Source: Gemmatimonadota bacterium (GTDB lineage Bacteria > Gemmatimonadota > Gemmatimonadetes > Longimicrobiales > Gaopeijiaceae). From it: a DNA stretch of 47,055 nucleotides. Below the pieces are notes generated by a model. That model worked only from the letters and a program-made list of their open reading frames with translations, made no database searches and was not told where the DNA came from. The DNA lies in the NCBI GenBank assembly GCA_024638325.1, contig JAHEKM010000007.1, positions 1 through 47,055 on the forward strand, written 5' to 3'. Below are positions 35,682 to 44,538 of the stretch, piece by piece. A program made the position numbers and the translations under genes. Positions within the stretch are counted from its first letter, which is position 1. Every line of letters begins with the position of its first letter.

Positions 35682-36140
35682 CTACCTCCGCGTGAGCCGA
35701 GCCTTCGTGATGGCCATGTAGGTCGCGTCGCCGCGAGCGACCTCTTTGCCTTCTTCATTCGTGACCACGGACTCGGCGTGGATGACTTGGCGTCCGAGCC
35801 GTGTCACCGTCGACTCGCAGACGATCCCGCCATCCGAAACCGGGCGGAAGAACTTCACCCTCAGGTCCACCGACACCAGCGCGCCCCCTTCGGCCCTCAG
35901 TTCCTGAAAGCGCTCGGTCAGCAGCAAGGCGTGGGCGATACCCGAGTCGATGAGTGACGCGATGATGCCCCCATGCATGACCCCGGCCGGCTGCGTAAGG
36001 TCGGGCCGGTGCTGGAGCCGCGCCCTGGACCAACCGGGCCGCACGTCCAACACCTCCAGGCCGATCAGGTTGAAGAACGGGAACTGCTCCGCGTAGGCAA
36101 GAACGCCTTCGCGGTTGTAGCGGTCCTCCTCCGCCGTCAC
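35682..36140 (-). CDS. PaaI-type hotdog thioesterase
   Basis: Acyl-CoA thioesterase of the hotdog fold, 152 residues. The signature QPAGVMHGGIIASLIDSGIAHALLL contains the active-site region (HGG and the following Asp helix), followed by LVSVDLRVKFFRPVSDGGIVCESTVTRLGRQVIHAESVVTNEEGKEVARGDATYMA. The start is GTG 36140, overlapping the ilvE stop (GTGA), so it is translated with the aminotransferase. Thioesterases of this type release CoA from aromatic or branched acyl-CoA; a link to branched-chain amino-acid turnover is inference. Confidence 0.88.
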   Translation of the reverse strand: MTAEEDRYNREGVLAYAEQFPFFNLIGLEVLDVRPGWSRARLQHRPDLTQPAGVMHGGIIASLIDSGIAHALLLTERFQELRAEGGALVSVDLRVKFFRPVSDGGIVCESTVTRLGRQVIHAESVVTNEEGKEVARGDATYMAITKARLTRR

Positions 36141-37072
36141 CCGTCTACGTAGGTGAGGTAGCCGTGCGGATCGTCGTTCTCCGCCTTCACGGTCGCCATG
36201 AACTCCTTCTGCAGCGCGAGCGTGGTGGGGCCCGCCTTGCCGTCACCGATCTGGATGCGGTCGACGCTCGTGACGGGCGTGACCTCAGCCGCGGTTCCCG
36301 TGAAGAACATCTCGTCCTGATTGTAGAGGGCCTCGCGCGGCACCGGCTCGGCGCGGACCTCGTAGCCGAGGTCCTTCGCCATCTGGATCACGGCGTCGCG
36401 CGTGATGCCGACGAGCGAGGTGCCGTCGAGCACCGGAGTCACGATCGCCCCGTCCCGGACGAGGAACAGGTTCATGCCGGTGCCTTCGCTCACGAGGCCG
36501 CCGGGGCCTAGGGCGATGGCGTCGGTGTACCCATTGGTGATCGCCTCCATGCGCATGAGCTGGGCGTTCACGTACTGACCGCCGGCCTTGGCCCGCGCCG
36601 GGAAGGTGTTCGGCATCGCGCGCTGCCAAGAGGTCACACAGACGTCGACACCGGCCTCGAGCGCACCCTCGCCCAGGTACGTGCCCCACGGCCAGGCCGC
36701 GACATAGGTCTCGATGGGGCTGTTCATGGGGTTGAGCCCCGGCGCTCCGTACCCACGCAGCACCATCGGGCGGATGTAGCAGTCGGTCAGTCCGTTCTTG
36801 GCGACGGTCTCACGGCACACCTTCGCGATCTTCTCCTCCGTGTACTCGGGCACCATGCGGTAGATGCGAGCGGAGTCGAAGAGTCGCCGGACATGCGCGT
36901 CCAGCCTGAAGATCGCCGGCCCCTTCGCGGTGTTGTACGTGCGGATGCCCTCGAAGACCGAAGTCCCGAACTGTACGGCGGTGGCGAGCAAGTGGAGCTT
37001 CGCCTCCCCCCATGGCACATACTCACCGTCGTGCCATATCCAGTCCGATTGCTGCATGGTGACTTTGGCCAT
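36137..37072 (-). CDS. ilvE: branched-chain amino acid aminotransferase
   Basis: PLP enzyme of fold type IV that interconverts leucine, isoleucine and valine with their 2-oxo acids. Motifs: VQFGTSVFEGIRTYNTAKGPAIFRLDAHVRRLFDSARIY, YIRPMVLRGYG, the PLP lysine in FPARAKAGGQYVNAQLMRMEA, GGLVSEGTGMNLFLVRDG and DEMFFTGTAAEVTPVTSVD. I use ATG 37072 (MAKVTMQQSDWIWHDGEYVPW), 311 residues, normal length; the track start at 37123 overlaps the cupin gene. It lies 11 bases after the cupin gene and overlaps the thioesterase gene. Confidence 0.95.
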   Translation of the reverse strand: MAKVTMQQSDWIWHDGEYVPWGEAKLHLLATAVQFGTSVFEGIRTYNTAKGPAIFRLDAHVRRLFDSARIYRMVPEYTEEKIAKVCRETVAKNGLTDCYIRPMVLRGYGAPGLNPMNSPIETYVAAWPWGTYLGEGALEAGVDVCVTSWQRAMPNTFPARAKAGGQYVNAQLMRMEAITNGYTDAIALGPGGLVSEGTGMNLFLVRDGAIVTPVLDGTSLVGITRDAVIQMAKDLGYEVRAEPVPREALYNQDEMFFTGTAAEVTPVTSVDRIQIGDGKAGPTTLALQKEFMATVKAENDDPHGYLTYVDG

Positions 37073-37083
37073 GACCCGCGTCC

Positions 37084-37467
37084 TCAACGATCCTTGAAAT
37101 AGGTGTCCGTCCCGTCGAGCCAATCCTGACGGGGGGGACTGAAGATATCGACGTCCAGCGTATCCTCTAAGGCCTCCGCCATGTGCGGGACGTTGGAGGG
37201 GATGTAGAGCACGTCGCCGGCGCGCACCACCACCTCCTCCACGTCATCCGACCCTTGGGTGCCGAGCTCGAAGCGGAGCGCTCCCGAGAGGACCCACGTG
37301 AGTTGTTCGTTCTCGTGCGAGTGCCACGGCACGATGGCGCCCTCGTCGATGTAGACCTGGGCGAGCATCATTCGCTCGCCCGTGAAGAGCCGCCGCCCGA
37401 TGCCGTCCGTCACGGTTTCCCGGGGGATGTCGTCCCACTTCGAGAATCGGATCCCGTGTGCGCTCAT
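37084..37467 (-). CDS. cupin-domain protein
   Basis: Single small cupin of 127 residues. The two motifs are [24 protein letters not shown] (His, His, Glu metal ligands) and [18 protein letters not shown] (last His). Many such proteins bind iron, manganese or zinc and act as dioxygenases, isomerases or sensors; no substrate can be read. The track merges it with shadow sequence to 38121; ATG 37467 has GAAGGAG eight to ten bases upstream. First gene of the cupin-ilvE-thioesterase unit and divergent from msrB across 147 bases. Confidence 0.88.
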   Translation of the reverse strand: MSAHGIRFSKWDDIPRETVTDGIGRRLFTGERMMLAQVYIDEGAIVPWHSHENEQLTWVLSGALRFELGTQGSDDVEEVVVRAGDVLYIPSNVPHMAEALEDTLDVDIFSPPRQDWLDGTDTYFKDR

Positions 37468-37614
37468 TCTCTGATGCTCCTTCGCGGTCGATGGGGACGC
37501 CAATCGGCGCCCGGCCACGCGCCCTGTCAATGCCCGACCCACCGCATCGCAGTGGATCCCCGGGGGGCCGCCGGGGTTGGAGACGCGCGAAACCACCGTC
37601 GGCTGGAGGCGGCC

Positions 37615-38019
37615 ATGTCGGATGCCAGGGACAGAAGCGACGAGGAGTGGCGGGAGATCCTCGACGACGAGTCCTACAGAGTGCTGCGCCAGAAGGGGAC
37701 CGAGCGACCCTTCACCGGGCGCTACGACAAGGAAACGAAGAAGGGCATGTACCGCTGCAAGGGCTGTGGCGCGATGCTTTTCTCGTCTGACGCCAAGTAC
37801 GACTCGGGGTGCGGTTGGCCTGCGTTCTACCAGCCGGCCGAGGGTGCCGCCATCACGGAGGAGAGGGACCGGAGCCACGGGATGATCCGCACCGAGGTCC
37901 TGTGCTCGAACTGTGACGGACATCTCGGGCACGTCTTCCCGGACGGTCCCCAGCCCACCGGCCTCCGCTACTGCATCAACTCGGTGGCCCTCGAGCTCGA
38001 GCCCGGGGAGGACGAGTAG
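37615..38019 (+). CDS. msrB: peptide-methionine (R)-S-oxide reductase
   Basis: Reduces methionine-R-sulfoxide in proteins. Zinc site CKGC (C48, C51) and CSNC (C97, C100); catalytic C120 in [24 protein letters not shown] and [10 protein letters not shown] are the family substrate loops (the usual GWPSF reads GWPAF). At 134 residues with no signal peptide it is cytoplasmic. ATG 37615 lies 147 bases from the divergent cupin start. A lipoprotein gene starts on the last base of its stop codon. Confidence 0.96.
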   Translation: MSDARDRSDEEWREILDDESYRVLRQKGTERPFTGRYDKETKKGMYRCKGCGAMLFSSDAKYDSGCGWPAFYQPAEGAAITEERDRSHGMIRTEVLCSNCDGHLGHVFPDGPQPTGLRYCINSVALELEPGEDE

Positions 38020-38615
38020 TGCGGTCGCTCCGCCACCTCGTCGTGCTCGTGTCGGCCGGTCTCGTGGCGTGTGGCGGAAGCCGCCCACCTCCCGGACCAG
38101 GTACGACCAGCGGCCTGGCACCGGATCTTCGCGGACGGCGGGTGCTCGTGCTGCCCGTGCAGCAGAATCTGGGCGTGCGCGGGGACCCGGACGCCGAGGT
38201 CGCCTTCGGCCTGCGCGACCGCGCTCCCGGCGTGGAGTGGATCCTGCCGCCCGAGGTCGAGCGGATGTTGGCGCGGTCTCCCGGTCTACCCTCCAGCCTG
38301 AGGGGCCTCCCGGTCGGCCAGTTCCTGGTCGCGGAGGTCCAACGGGTCGGCGACCCGCTCTATGGCGACCTGCGTCGACTTTCGGCGCTGGTCGACGCCG
38401 ACGCGGTGCTGCTGCCGGTGCAGACCTCCCTCGAGGCCGGGGCGGGCCCGAGTCCCACGGTCCGGTTCTGGACGGCCCTCATCGAGCCCAGAACAGGGCG
38501 CATGCTTTGGTTCTCGGTGCTGGACGGGCAGCCGTTCCCGCCGGAGGACCCGCGCGGGCTCGCCTCCGCCGTCGACGAGCTGGCCCGCACGATGCTGTGG
38601 TACGCCGGCGGATGA
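38019..38615 (+). CDS. lipoprotein, 198 aa, unknown function
   Basis: Signal MRSLRHLVVLVSAGLVACGGS with lipobox LVAC. After a Pro/Gly linker comes a soluble domain: GRRVLVLPVQQNLGVRGDPDAEVAFGLRDRAPGVEWILPPEVERMLARSPG, then LVDADAVLLPVQTSLEAG and VRFWTALIEPRTGRMLWFSVLDG. This alternating alpha/beta pattern resembles the putative TolB-N/CsgG-like fold of outer-membrane-associated lipoproteins that start with a VLPVxN strand; I hold this as likely but unproven. Starts with GTG at 38019, sharing one base with the msrB stop. Confidence 0.7.
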   Translation: MRSLRHLVVLVSAGLVACGGSRPPPGPGTTSGLAPDLRGRRVLVLPVQQNLGVRGDPDAEVAFGLRDRAPGVEWILPPEVERMLARSPGLPSSLRGLPVGQFLVAEVQRVGDPLYGDLRRLSALVDADAVLLPVQTSLEAGAGPSPTVRFWTALIEPRTGRMLWFSVLDGQPFPPEDPRGLASAVDELARTMLWYAGG

Positions 38616-38644
38616 CCCTTTCGTCTTCTGGACGGAGAACACGC

Positions 38645-39157
38645 ATGACCCGGAGCCGGAGCTTCCTCGGCGCCGCGCTCACCCTCTCCATGGTGGCGGG
38701 CGTGTGTCAGGAGCCCATCGATCTGACCGTGCCCTCGGACCAGCAGGTCCGGGAGTATTTCGGCTCCGTGAGCGGACTCGATGAGGCATCGATGAGCGGC
38801 AACGTCGCGGTCGTGGTGGTCCGTCAGTCGACGGATCAACTCCGCCGCGGTGGCTCCCTGTGGGCACGCGTAGGTCCGTACATCTACATCTTCTCGGACG
38901 AAACACGGAAGATCTTCGAGGACCACCCGGGCCTTGCTGGAGTTCGCGTTATCACCCGGACGAGCAACGGAACGACGGTCGCCAACGCGCTCTTGGCCCG
39001 TGATGAGCTGACCGACGTGCTTTGGCGTCGGTCCCTGAACATCGCCGGGCTGGCGAGGCGCGACGGAACCGAGCGCGTTACTCTCCTCGAAGACCTCATC
39101 GAATGGGGCGAGGACCACACCGAGTTCGAATACAACCCGCGGTACGTGCCGCGCTGA
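38645..39157 (+). CDS. exported protein, 170 aa, unknown
   Basis: MTRSRSFLGAALTLSMVAGVCQEPIDLTVPSDQQV: a signal peptide, possibly with a lipobox, though the residue before Cys is Val (AGVC), which is unusual. The mature region, YFGSVSGLDEASMSGNVAVVVVRQSTDQLRRGGSLWARVGPYIYIFSDETRKIFEDHPGLAGVRVITRTSNG, looks like one compact alpha/beta domain. I do not recognise it. It lies 29 bases after the lipoprotein gene and 20 bases before the isocitrate dehydrogenase gene on the same strand. The track start at 37913 overlaps both neighbours and is wrong. Confidence 0.7.
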   Translation: MTRSRSFLGAALTLSMVAGVCQEPIDLTVPSDQQVREYFGSVSGLDEASMSGNVAVVVVRQSTDQLRRGGSLWARVGPYIYIFSDETRKIFEDHPGLAGVRVITRTSNGTTVANALLARDELTDVLWRRSLNIAGLARRDGTERVTLLEDLIEWGEDHTEFEYNPRYVPR

Positions 39158-39177
39158 GTCGACGGAGTCGAACCCGA

Positions 39178-40188
39178 ATGGCGCGAACGATTACGGTAAT
39201 TCCTGGCGACGGCATCGGGCCCGAGGTCACCGACGCCACCCTGGAAGTGCTGAACGCGGCCGGTGCGGACCTCGAGTACGACACGCAGCTCGCGGGGCTC
39301 ACGGCCCTCAAAGAGGCACGGAATCCCTTGCCTCAGGCGACCATGGACTCGGCGGAGCGCACTCGAGTCATCCTGAAGGGGCCGCTCACCACGCCCTCCG
39401 GGTCGGGCTTCCGCTCCATCAACGTCCAGCTTCGGAAGGTCTTCGACCTCTACGCGAACGTGCGGCCAGCGCGCACCATCCAACCGGGCGGTCGCTACGA
39501 GGACATCGATCTCGTGCTCATCCGCGAGAACACCGAGGGCCTGTACGTCGGTGTGGAGCACTACATCGGCATGCAGGGCGATCCGCGCGCGGCGGCCGAG
39601 TCGGTGATGATCGTGACGCGGTTCGGGGCCGAGCGCATTCTCAGGTATGCGTTCGAGTACGCCCGGTCGCGCGGCCGGAAGAAGGTCACGCTCGCCCACA
39701 AGGCGAACATCCTGAAGTACACCCAGGGCCTGTTCCTGGAGGTGGCGGAAGAGGTCGCGAAGGACTTCCCCGACATCGAGTCCGAAGACCGCATCATCGA
39801 CGCCACCGCGATGCAGCTCGTGCTCGACCCGTACCGCTTCGACGTGCTCGTCATGGAGAACATGTTCGGAGACATCCTCTCGGACCTCATGGCAGGGCTC
39901 GTCGGTGGGCTGGGTTTCGCTCCCGCGGGCAACATCGGGACGGATGCCGCGATGTTCGAGGCCGTGCACGGTTCCGCCCCCGACATCGCGGGGCAGGGCG
40001 TCGCGAACCCGACCGCGCTGCTACTCTCGGCGTGCCTCATGCTCGAGCACCTGGGTGACGACGAGACCTCTACGCGGATCCGCTCCGCGATCGATACGGT
40101 CGTGCTGGCGGGCAAGGTCCGCACGGTGGACATGGGCGGCGACGCGGGCACGGCCGACTACACGCGGGCCTTGGTGGAGGCGCTGTAG
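39178..40188 (+). CDS. NAD-dependent isocitrate dehydrogenase
   Basis: Converts isocitrate to 2-oxoglutarate in the TCA cycle. The family signature is complete: ITVIPGDGIGPEVT, KGPLTTPSGSGFRSINVQLRKVFDLYANVRPA (with the substrate Ser of IDH rather than the IPMDH pattern), VLIRENTEGLYVGVEH, the catalytic Tyr/Lys region, VTLAHKANILKYTQGLFLEV, DVLVMENMFGDILSDLMAGLVGGLGFAPAGNIG and AMFEAVHGSAPDIAGQGVANPTALLLS. At 336 residues it is the short, NAD-type homodimeric form. The track starts at 39022; ATG 39178 is right. Confidence 0.92.
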   Translation: MARTITVIPGDGIGPEVTDATLEVLNAAGADLEYDTQLAGLTALKEARNPLPQATMDSAERTRVILKGPLTTPSGSGFRSINVQLRKVFDLYANVRPARTIQPGGRYEDIDLVLIRENTEGLYVGVEHYIGMQGDPRAAAESVMIVTRFGAERILRYAFEYARSRGRKKVTLAHKANILKYTQGLFLEVAEEVAKDFPDIESEDRIIDATAMQLVLDPYRFDVLVMENMFGDILSDLMAGLVGGLGFAPAGNIGTDAAMFEAVHGSAPDIAGQGVANPTALLLSACLMLEHLGDDETSTRIRSAIDTVVLAGKVRTVDMGGDAGTADYTRALVEAL

Positions 40189-40190
40189 CG

Positions 40191-40574
40191 GTGCCGGAGG
40201 AGCGGCGCCGGGTCTCGTGGCGAGATCGTTACCCGGACGAAGTGACCTGCGTGCGCTGCCTGCAACTGCGCGACCAGGTCGACCTCGACCGGCTGCTCTG
40301 GTGCACCCGCTGCCGCGCGCTGGCGCGGAATCGCGCGTCGTGGATGGGCTGGCTGGGTGGGGCGCTCTTCGGCGGCGGTGTTGCGCTCTACATCTGGGGC
40401 GTCATTCAGCCGACGGATCTGGTCGTCGGTGGCTGGATCGCCACAGTGGTGGCGGCGGTCTGGATCGGCTCCAAGGTAGCGCGTGAGCTCGTCTACGGCG
40501 TCATGCGCATCCGCAACGTGCACGCCGCCGAGGCCATGCCGCCCGACACTGCCCAAGAGGGCCCGACGCCCTAG
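40191..40574 (+). CDS. zinc-ribbon protein with two membrane segments
   Basis: Unrecognised 127-residue membrane protein. N-terminal ribbon EVTCVRCLQLRDQVDLDRLLWCTRCRALARNRAS has two CxxC pairs. Two membrane segments follow: WLGGALFGGGVALYIWGVI and LVVGGWIATVVAAVWIGSKV. The tail is short and hydrophilic. It starts with GTG two bases after the isocitrate dehydrogenase stop, so it is cotranscribed with it. Zinc-ribbon-plus-TM proteins of this size are common in this style of genome and have no assigned role. Confidence 0.65.
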   Translation: MPEERRRVSWRDRYPDEVTCVRCLQLRDQVDLDRLLWCTRCRALARNRASWMGWLGGALFGGGVALYIWGVIQPTDLVVGGWIATVVAAVWIGSKVARELVYGVMRIRNVHAAEAMPPDTAQEGPTP

Positions 40575-40577
40575 ATT
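40572..40577 (+). promoter_or_regulatory. candidate -10 box for glutaryl-CoA dehydrogenase
   Basis: TAGATT overlaps the stop codon of the upstream gene, 47 bases before ATG 40625. No clear -35. It could allow separate transcription of the dehydrogenase gene. Confidence 0.25.
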
Positions 40578-40624
40578 TCGCGGCCCGCAGCCAGCCTGCT
40601 CACCACACCACGAGGTCCCCGCCG

Positions 40625-41809
40625 ATGGCCAGGTTCGAAGGCATCGACTTCTACGACATCGACTCGCTCCTCTCCGAGGAGGAGCGGATGGTCCGAGACA
40701 CCGTCCGTGCCTGGGTCGAGGACCGGCTCATGCCGATCATCGGCGACGCGTACATCGGCCGGCAGTTTCCGCGGGAGATCATCCCCGAGCTCGCCGAGTT
40801 GGGCGTCCTCGGGGCGAACCTCCCCGAGAAGTACGGATGCGCCGAGCTGAACAACGTCGCGTACGGGCTCATCATGCAGGAGCTGGAGCGGGGAGACTCG
40901 GGCGTCCGCTCGTTCGCCTCGGTGCAAGGCGCGCTCGTCATGTACCCGATCTACGCGTTCGGCTCCGAGGCGCATCGTGAGACGTGGCTGCCGAAGCTGG
41001 CTTCCGGCGAGGCGATCGGCTGCTTCGGCCTGACGGAGCCGGACTACGGGTCCAATCCGGCCGGCATGATCACCACGGCCAAGAAGACATCCGACGGGTG
41101 GGTCCTGAACGGCGCCAAGATGTGGATCACCAACGGCTCCATGGCGGACGTCGCCGTCGTATGGGCACAGACCGGCGAGCTCGGTGACGTGAAGGGCATC
41201 CGGGGTTTCGTGGTGCCGACCGACTCGCCGGGCTTCAGCGCCAAGGACCAGAAGGGCAAGCTGTCCCTGCTGGCGTCGGACACCAGCGAGCTCGTCTTCC
41301 AGGACGTCGAGCTTCCGGAGGATGCCGTACTGCCCGAGTCGACCGGCGGCCTGAAGCATCCACTGATGTGTCTGACTCAGGCGCGGTACGGCATCACCTG
41401 GGGTGCCGTGGGTGCGGCCATGGCGTGCCTGAGCGAGGCGGTCGCCTACGCCAAGGAGCGCGTCATGTTCGATGCGCCCATCGGGCAGAAGCAGATTCAG
41501 CAGGTACGCTTGGCGGATATGCTGACGGGCATCACGCAGGGGCAGCTCCTCTGCTACCGCCTCGGCCGCATGAAGGACGAGGGTACGATGACGCCCCAGC
41601 AGGTGTCGCTCGCCAAGCGGGCCAACGTCGACATGGCCACGAACGTGGCGCGTGAAGCACGTCGTCTACTCGGCGGGAACGGTATCCTGGTCGAGTATCA
41701 CTCGATGCGTCACATGGCGAACCTCGAGTCGGTCTACACCTACGAGGGCACGCACGACATCCACTCTCTGGTCCTCGGCCAGGCGCTCACGGGACTGAGC
41801 GCCTTCTAA
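40625..41809 (+). CDS. gcdH: glutaryl-CoA dehydrogenase (acyl-CoA dehydrogenase family)
   Basis: FAD enzyme that oxidises and decarboxylates glutaryl-CoA to crotonyl-CoA in lysine, tryptophan and aromatic breakdown. The sequence follows GCDH throughout: RDTVRAWVEDRLMPIIGDAYIGRQFPREIIPELAELGVLGANLPEKYGC, DSGVRSFASVQGALVMYPIYAFGSE, GCFGLTEPDYGSNPAGMITTAKK, ARYGITWGAVGAAMAC and the catalytic Glu in NLESVYTYEGTHDIHSLVLGQALTGLSAF. At 394 residues it is full length. It ends convergently with the P-type ATPase; their stops overlap. Confidence 0.93.
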   Translation: MARFEGIDFYDIDSLLSEEERMVRDTVRAWVEDRLMPIIGDAYIGRQFPREIIPELAELGVLGANLPEKYGCAELNNVAYGLIMQELERGDSGVRSFASVQGALVMYPIYAFGSEAHRETWLPKLASGEAIGCFGLTEPDYGSNPAGMITTAKKTSDGWVLNGAKMWITNGSMADVAVVWAQTGELGDVKGIRGFVVPTDSPGFSAKDQKGKLSLLASDTSELVFQDVELPEDAVLPESTGGLKHPLMCLTQARYGITWGAVGAAMACLSEAVAYAKERVMFDAPIGQKQIQQVRLADMLTGITQGQLLCYRLGRMKDEGTMTPQQVSLAKRANVDMATNVAREARRLLGGNGILVEYHSMRHMANLESVYTYEGTHDIHSLVLGQALTGLSAF

Positions 41810-44538
41810 GGCGTCGCGCGGCGTCGCGCCTGAAGCGCTTCAACCACCTGCCCGGCGACCGCTGGCACCAGGGCCAGCGGAACCACCACCAGCCAGTCCA
41901 GGGGCGCCAAGGGAACCGTGCGGAGCACCGCGGCGAGCGGAGCGAAGTACACGGCCAGACCCTGTAGCGCCAGCACCAGGGCCAGGGCGCCGAGCGCCCA
42001 GGGATTGGCTGTGATCCTCCGCCATCCGAGGACCGGGCCTCGGCTCCTCGCGTTTCCGAGATGGAAGAGCTGCGCCAACGCGAGCGTCATGAACGCGATG
42101 GTGATGGCCCGTTCCGGCTCCCCCGACGAGAGACCCCAGCCGTAGGCGGCCAAGGTCGAGGCGGTGATCAGGCCGGCGTAGAACGCCATGGCTTTCACGA
42201 ACGGGCCCGATAAGATCGATCGCTCGGGGTCCCTCGGCGTCCGTTCCATGACGCCGGGTTCGGCTGGCTCCAGGGCGAGCGCCAGGGCCGGGAAGGTGTC
42301 CGTGACCAGGTTGAGCCACAGGATCTGGAGTGGCAGTAGTGGCAGCGGAAGCCCGGCAAGGCTCGCGAGCAGCAGGACGAGAACCTCGGCGAGATTACAG
42401 CTGAAGAGGTAGAAGACGAACTTGCGGATGTTCTCGAAGATCACCCGCCCCTCCTCTACCGCGGCACCGACCGTGAGGAAGCGATCGTCGTTTAGGACGA
42501 TGTCCGCGGTCTCCTTGGCCACGTCCGTTCCACGCACCCCCATGGCCACGCCGACGTCGGCCTTCTTGAGGGCCGCTGCGTCGTTCACTCCGTCCCCGAG
42601 CATCGCGACGATTTCGCCGTGACTCTGAAGGGCCGAGACGATGCGGAGCTTGTCCTCTGGGGTCACACGGCTGAAGACCCCGACGGGCCGTTCCTCGGAG
42701 ACGATCTCCTCGTCGTCGAGGCCTTGGAGCTCACGACCGTCCACGGCGCGGTGGCGCTCGTCGAGCGCGCCGAGTTGGCGGGCGATGGCTTCTGCTGTCG
42801 CGCGCTGGTCGCCCGTGATCACGACCGTTCGGATCCCGGCGCGCCTGAAGGTCGCGATGGTGTCGCGCACGCCCGCGGCGGGCGGATCCGAGATGCCGAC
42901 GAACCCGAGGAAGGTCAGGGCATCCTGCCGGTCGCCCTCGTCCACGGACGCGAGTGCGATTACGCGAAGCCCGGCGGCGGCGAGGCGTTCGTTCGCCTCC
43001 AGGAGCTCAGCGCGATCGCTCGCGCCCAGGGGGCGCTCTCCGTCGTCGACGGCCCAGCGCGCGCACTGCCCCAAAACCGTCGCCGGGGCCCCTTTTACGA
43101 ACGTGACGCGGCCGCGCGGGCCCTGGTGGGTCGAAGAGCTCGAACGGCGTTCGCTCGAGAACGGAACCTCGTCGACCGGCGCCAGGGTCCGACGCAGCTG
43201 GTCCGCGTCCACACCGCCCTTCAGACCGAGGACGGTCAGCGCCGCGTCGGTCGGGTCCCCGAGGGCGCCTCCGTGTTCGGGGTCGAGCGTCGCCCGGCTG
43301 GTGAGCACGGCGGCCGTGAGGAGGCGGGCGAGCCAAGGAAGAGCCGCGGGTTCGACCGCCTGCTCCGAGACACGGAACTCGCCCGTGGGGCTGTAGCCGG
43401 TGCCGGTGACCTCGACGGTGGTTCCGGAGCCGTAGACCGTGGTCACGGTCATCTGGCCGGCGGTCAGTGTCCCGGTCTTGTCCGTGCAGACGACGGTCGT
43501 GCTGCCCAGCGCCTCGACCGCTGCGAGACGTCGCACCGTCGCATTGCGCCGGGCCATCCGCCGGAGCCCGACCGCGAGCGCGATGGTGGCGACGGCGGGA
43601 AGGCCCTCCGGTACGGCAGCGATGGCGAGGGCGATGCCCGTCTCGATCATCCGCCCAATGGGCGATCCCTGGAGCATTCCGACGGCCGTCACGATTGCCG
43701 CCACTGCGAGGGTCAGCCACACGAGCCGCCTACCGAGCTCGTCGAGTCGCACCTCGAGCGGTGTCTTTCCTTCCTCGACCTGCGCCACGAGCGCACCGAT
43801 GCGGCCCAAGTGCGTCCTGGCTCCCGTGGCGACGACGACGGCCGACGCGCGACCCGTGTAGGCCGACGTCCCCGAGAAGACCATGGAGCGCCGCTCGGCG
43901 AGCGGCGTGTCGAGGGGCTGCACGGAGTCCGCGAGCTTGCTGACCGGCAGCGACTCGCCCGTGAGTGGTGCCTCGTTCACCCGCAGCTCGGAGGCGGTGA
44001 GGAGGCGTGCATCCGCGGGGACACGGTCCCCCTCTTCGAGCTCGATGACGTCACCGGGCACGAGGCTGTCGGCCGAGACCGTCTGGACTTGCCCGTTCCT
44101 CACGACCTTGGCGACGGGGACCTGATACGCGAGCAACGCGTCCATGGCTCTGCGAGCGCGAAGCTCCACGGCGAACCCGATCGCGGCATTGATGACCAGT
44201 ACCGCCCCGATGGCCACGGCTTCGAGGACGTCCCCGAGCAGCAGCGCGACGACGGCCGCCACCGACAGCAGCGCGACCACGACGCTGGCGAACTGACGGA
44301 GGAGGATGTGCAGGGCCGTGACCCGTGGCTTGGCAAACAACTGATTGGGTCCCCATCGGAGGAGACGCCTCCCTGCCTCCTCCGGCCCGATCCCGTCGCT
44401 GCTGCTACCGGCGAGCTCCAGCGCCTCCTCCGGGGCGAGCGTGTGCCAATCGGTCTCTGGCTCTACGGAGAAGCTCTCGCCAAGTGCTTCGTGGCTGCGC
44501 CGGGACAGGTTTAGGGCCTGCGGATCCTCAGGAAGCAC
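41806..44538 (-). CDS. P-type cation ATPase, Ca2+ type (P2A)
   Basis: Inner-membrane pump of 910 residues. Order: cation-ATPase N domain, actuator with NEAPLTGESLPV, M4 motif ALAIAAVPEGLPAV, phosphorylation Asp353 in DKTGTLT, nucleotide domain with FVKGAPATVL, TGDQRATAEAIA, and GDGVNDAAALKKADVGVAMG. The Ca2+ ligands of SERCA are all visible in M4-M6: Glu of PEGLP, Asn and Glu of CNLAEVLVLL, and Asn, Thr, Asp of LNLVTDTFPA. Ca2+ (or Mn2+) export is therefore likely. Its start overlaps the last 11 bases of the site-2 protease gene, so the two are translationally coupled. Confidence 0.94.
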   Translation of the reverse strand: MLPEDPQALNLSRRSHEALGESFSVEPETDWHTLAPEEALELAGSSSDGIGPEEAGRRLLRWGPNQLFAKPRVTALHILLRQFASVVVALLSVAAVVALLLGDVLEAVAIGAVLVINAAIGFAVELRARRAMDALLAYQVPVAKVVRNGQVQTVSADSLVPGDVIELEEGDRVPADARLLTASELRVNEAPLTGESLPVSKLADSVQPLDTPLAERRSMVFSGTSAYTGRASAVVVATGARTHLGRIGALVAQVEEGKTPLEVRLDELGRRLVWLTLAVAAIVTAVGMLQGSPIGRMIETGIALAIAAVPEGLPAVATIALAVGLRRMARRNATVRRLAAVEALGSTTVVCTDKTGTLTAGQMTVTTVYGSGTTVEVTGTGYSPTGEFRVSEQAVEPAALPWLARLLTAAVLTSRATLDPEHGGALGDPTDAALTVLGLKGGVDADQLRRTLAPVDEVPFSSERRSSSSTHQGPRGRVTFVKGAPATVLGQCARWAVDDGERPLGASDRAELLEANERLAAAGLRVIALASVDEGDRQDALTFLGFVGISDPPAAGVRDTIATFRRAGIRTVVITGDQRATAEAIARQLGALDERHRAVDGRELQGLDDEEIVSEERPVGVFSRVTPEDKLRIVSALQSHGEIVAMLGDGVNDAAALKKADVGVAMGVRGTDVAKETADIVLNDDRFLTVGAAVEEGRVIFENIRKFVFYLFSCNLAEVLVLLLASLAGLPLPLLPLQILWLNLVTDTFPALALALEPAEPGVMERTPRDPERSILSGPFVKAMAFYAGLITASTLAAYGWGLSSGEPERAITIAFMTLALAQLFHLGNARSRGPVLGWRRITANPWALGALALVLALQGLAVYFAPLAAVLRTVPLAPLDWLVVVPLALVPAVAGQVVEALQARRRATP

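Noticed and set aside
42619-44514. 631-residue plus-strand ORF opposite the P-type ATPase
   Set aside because: Full antisense shadow of a well-conserved gene; Arg/Gly/His-rich, no motifs. Long antisense ORFs are expected at this GC content.
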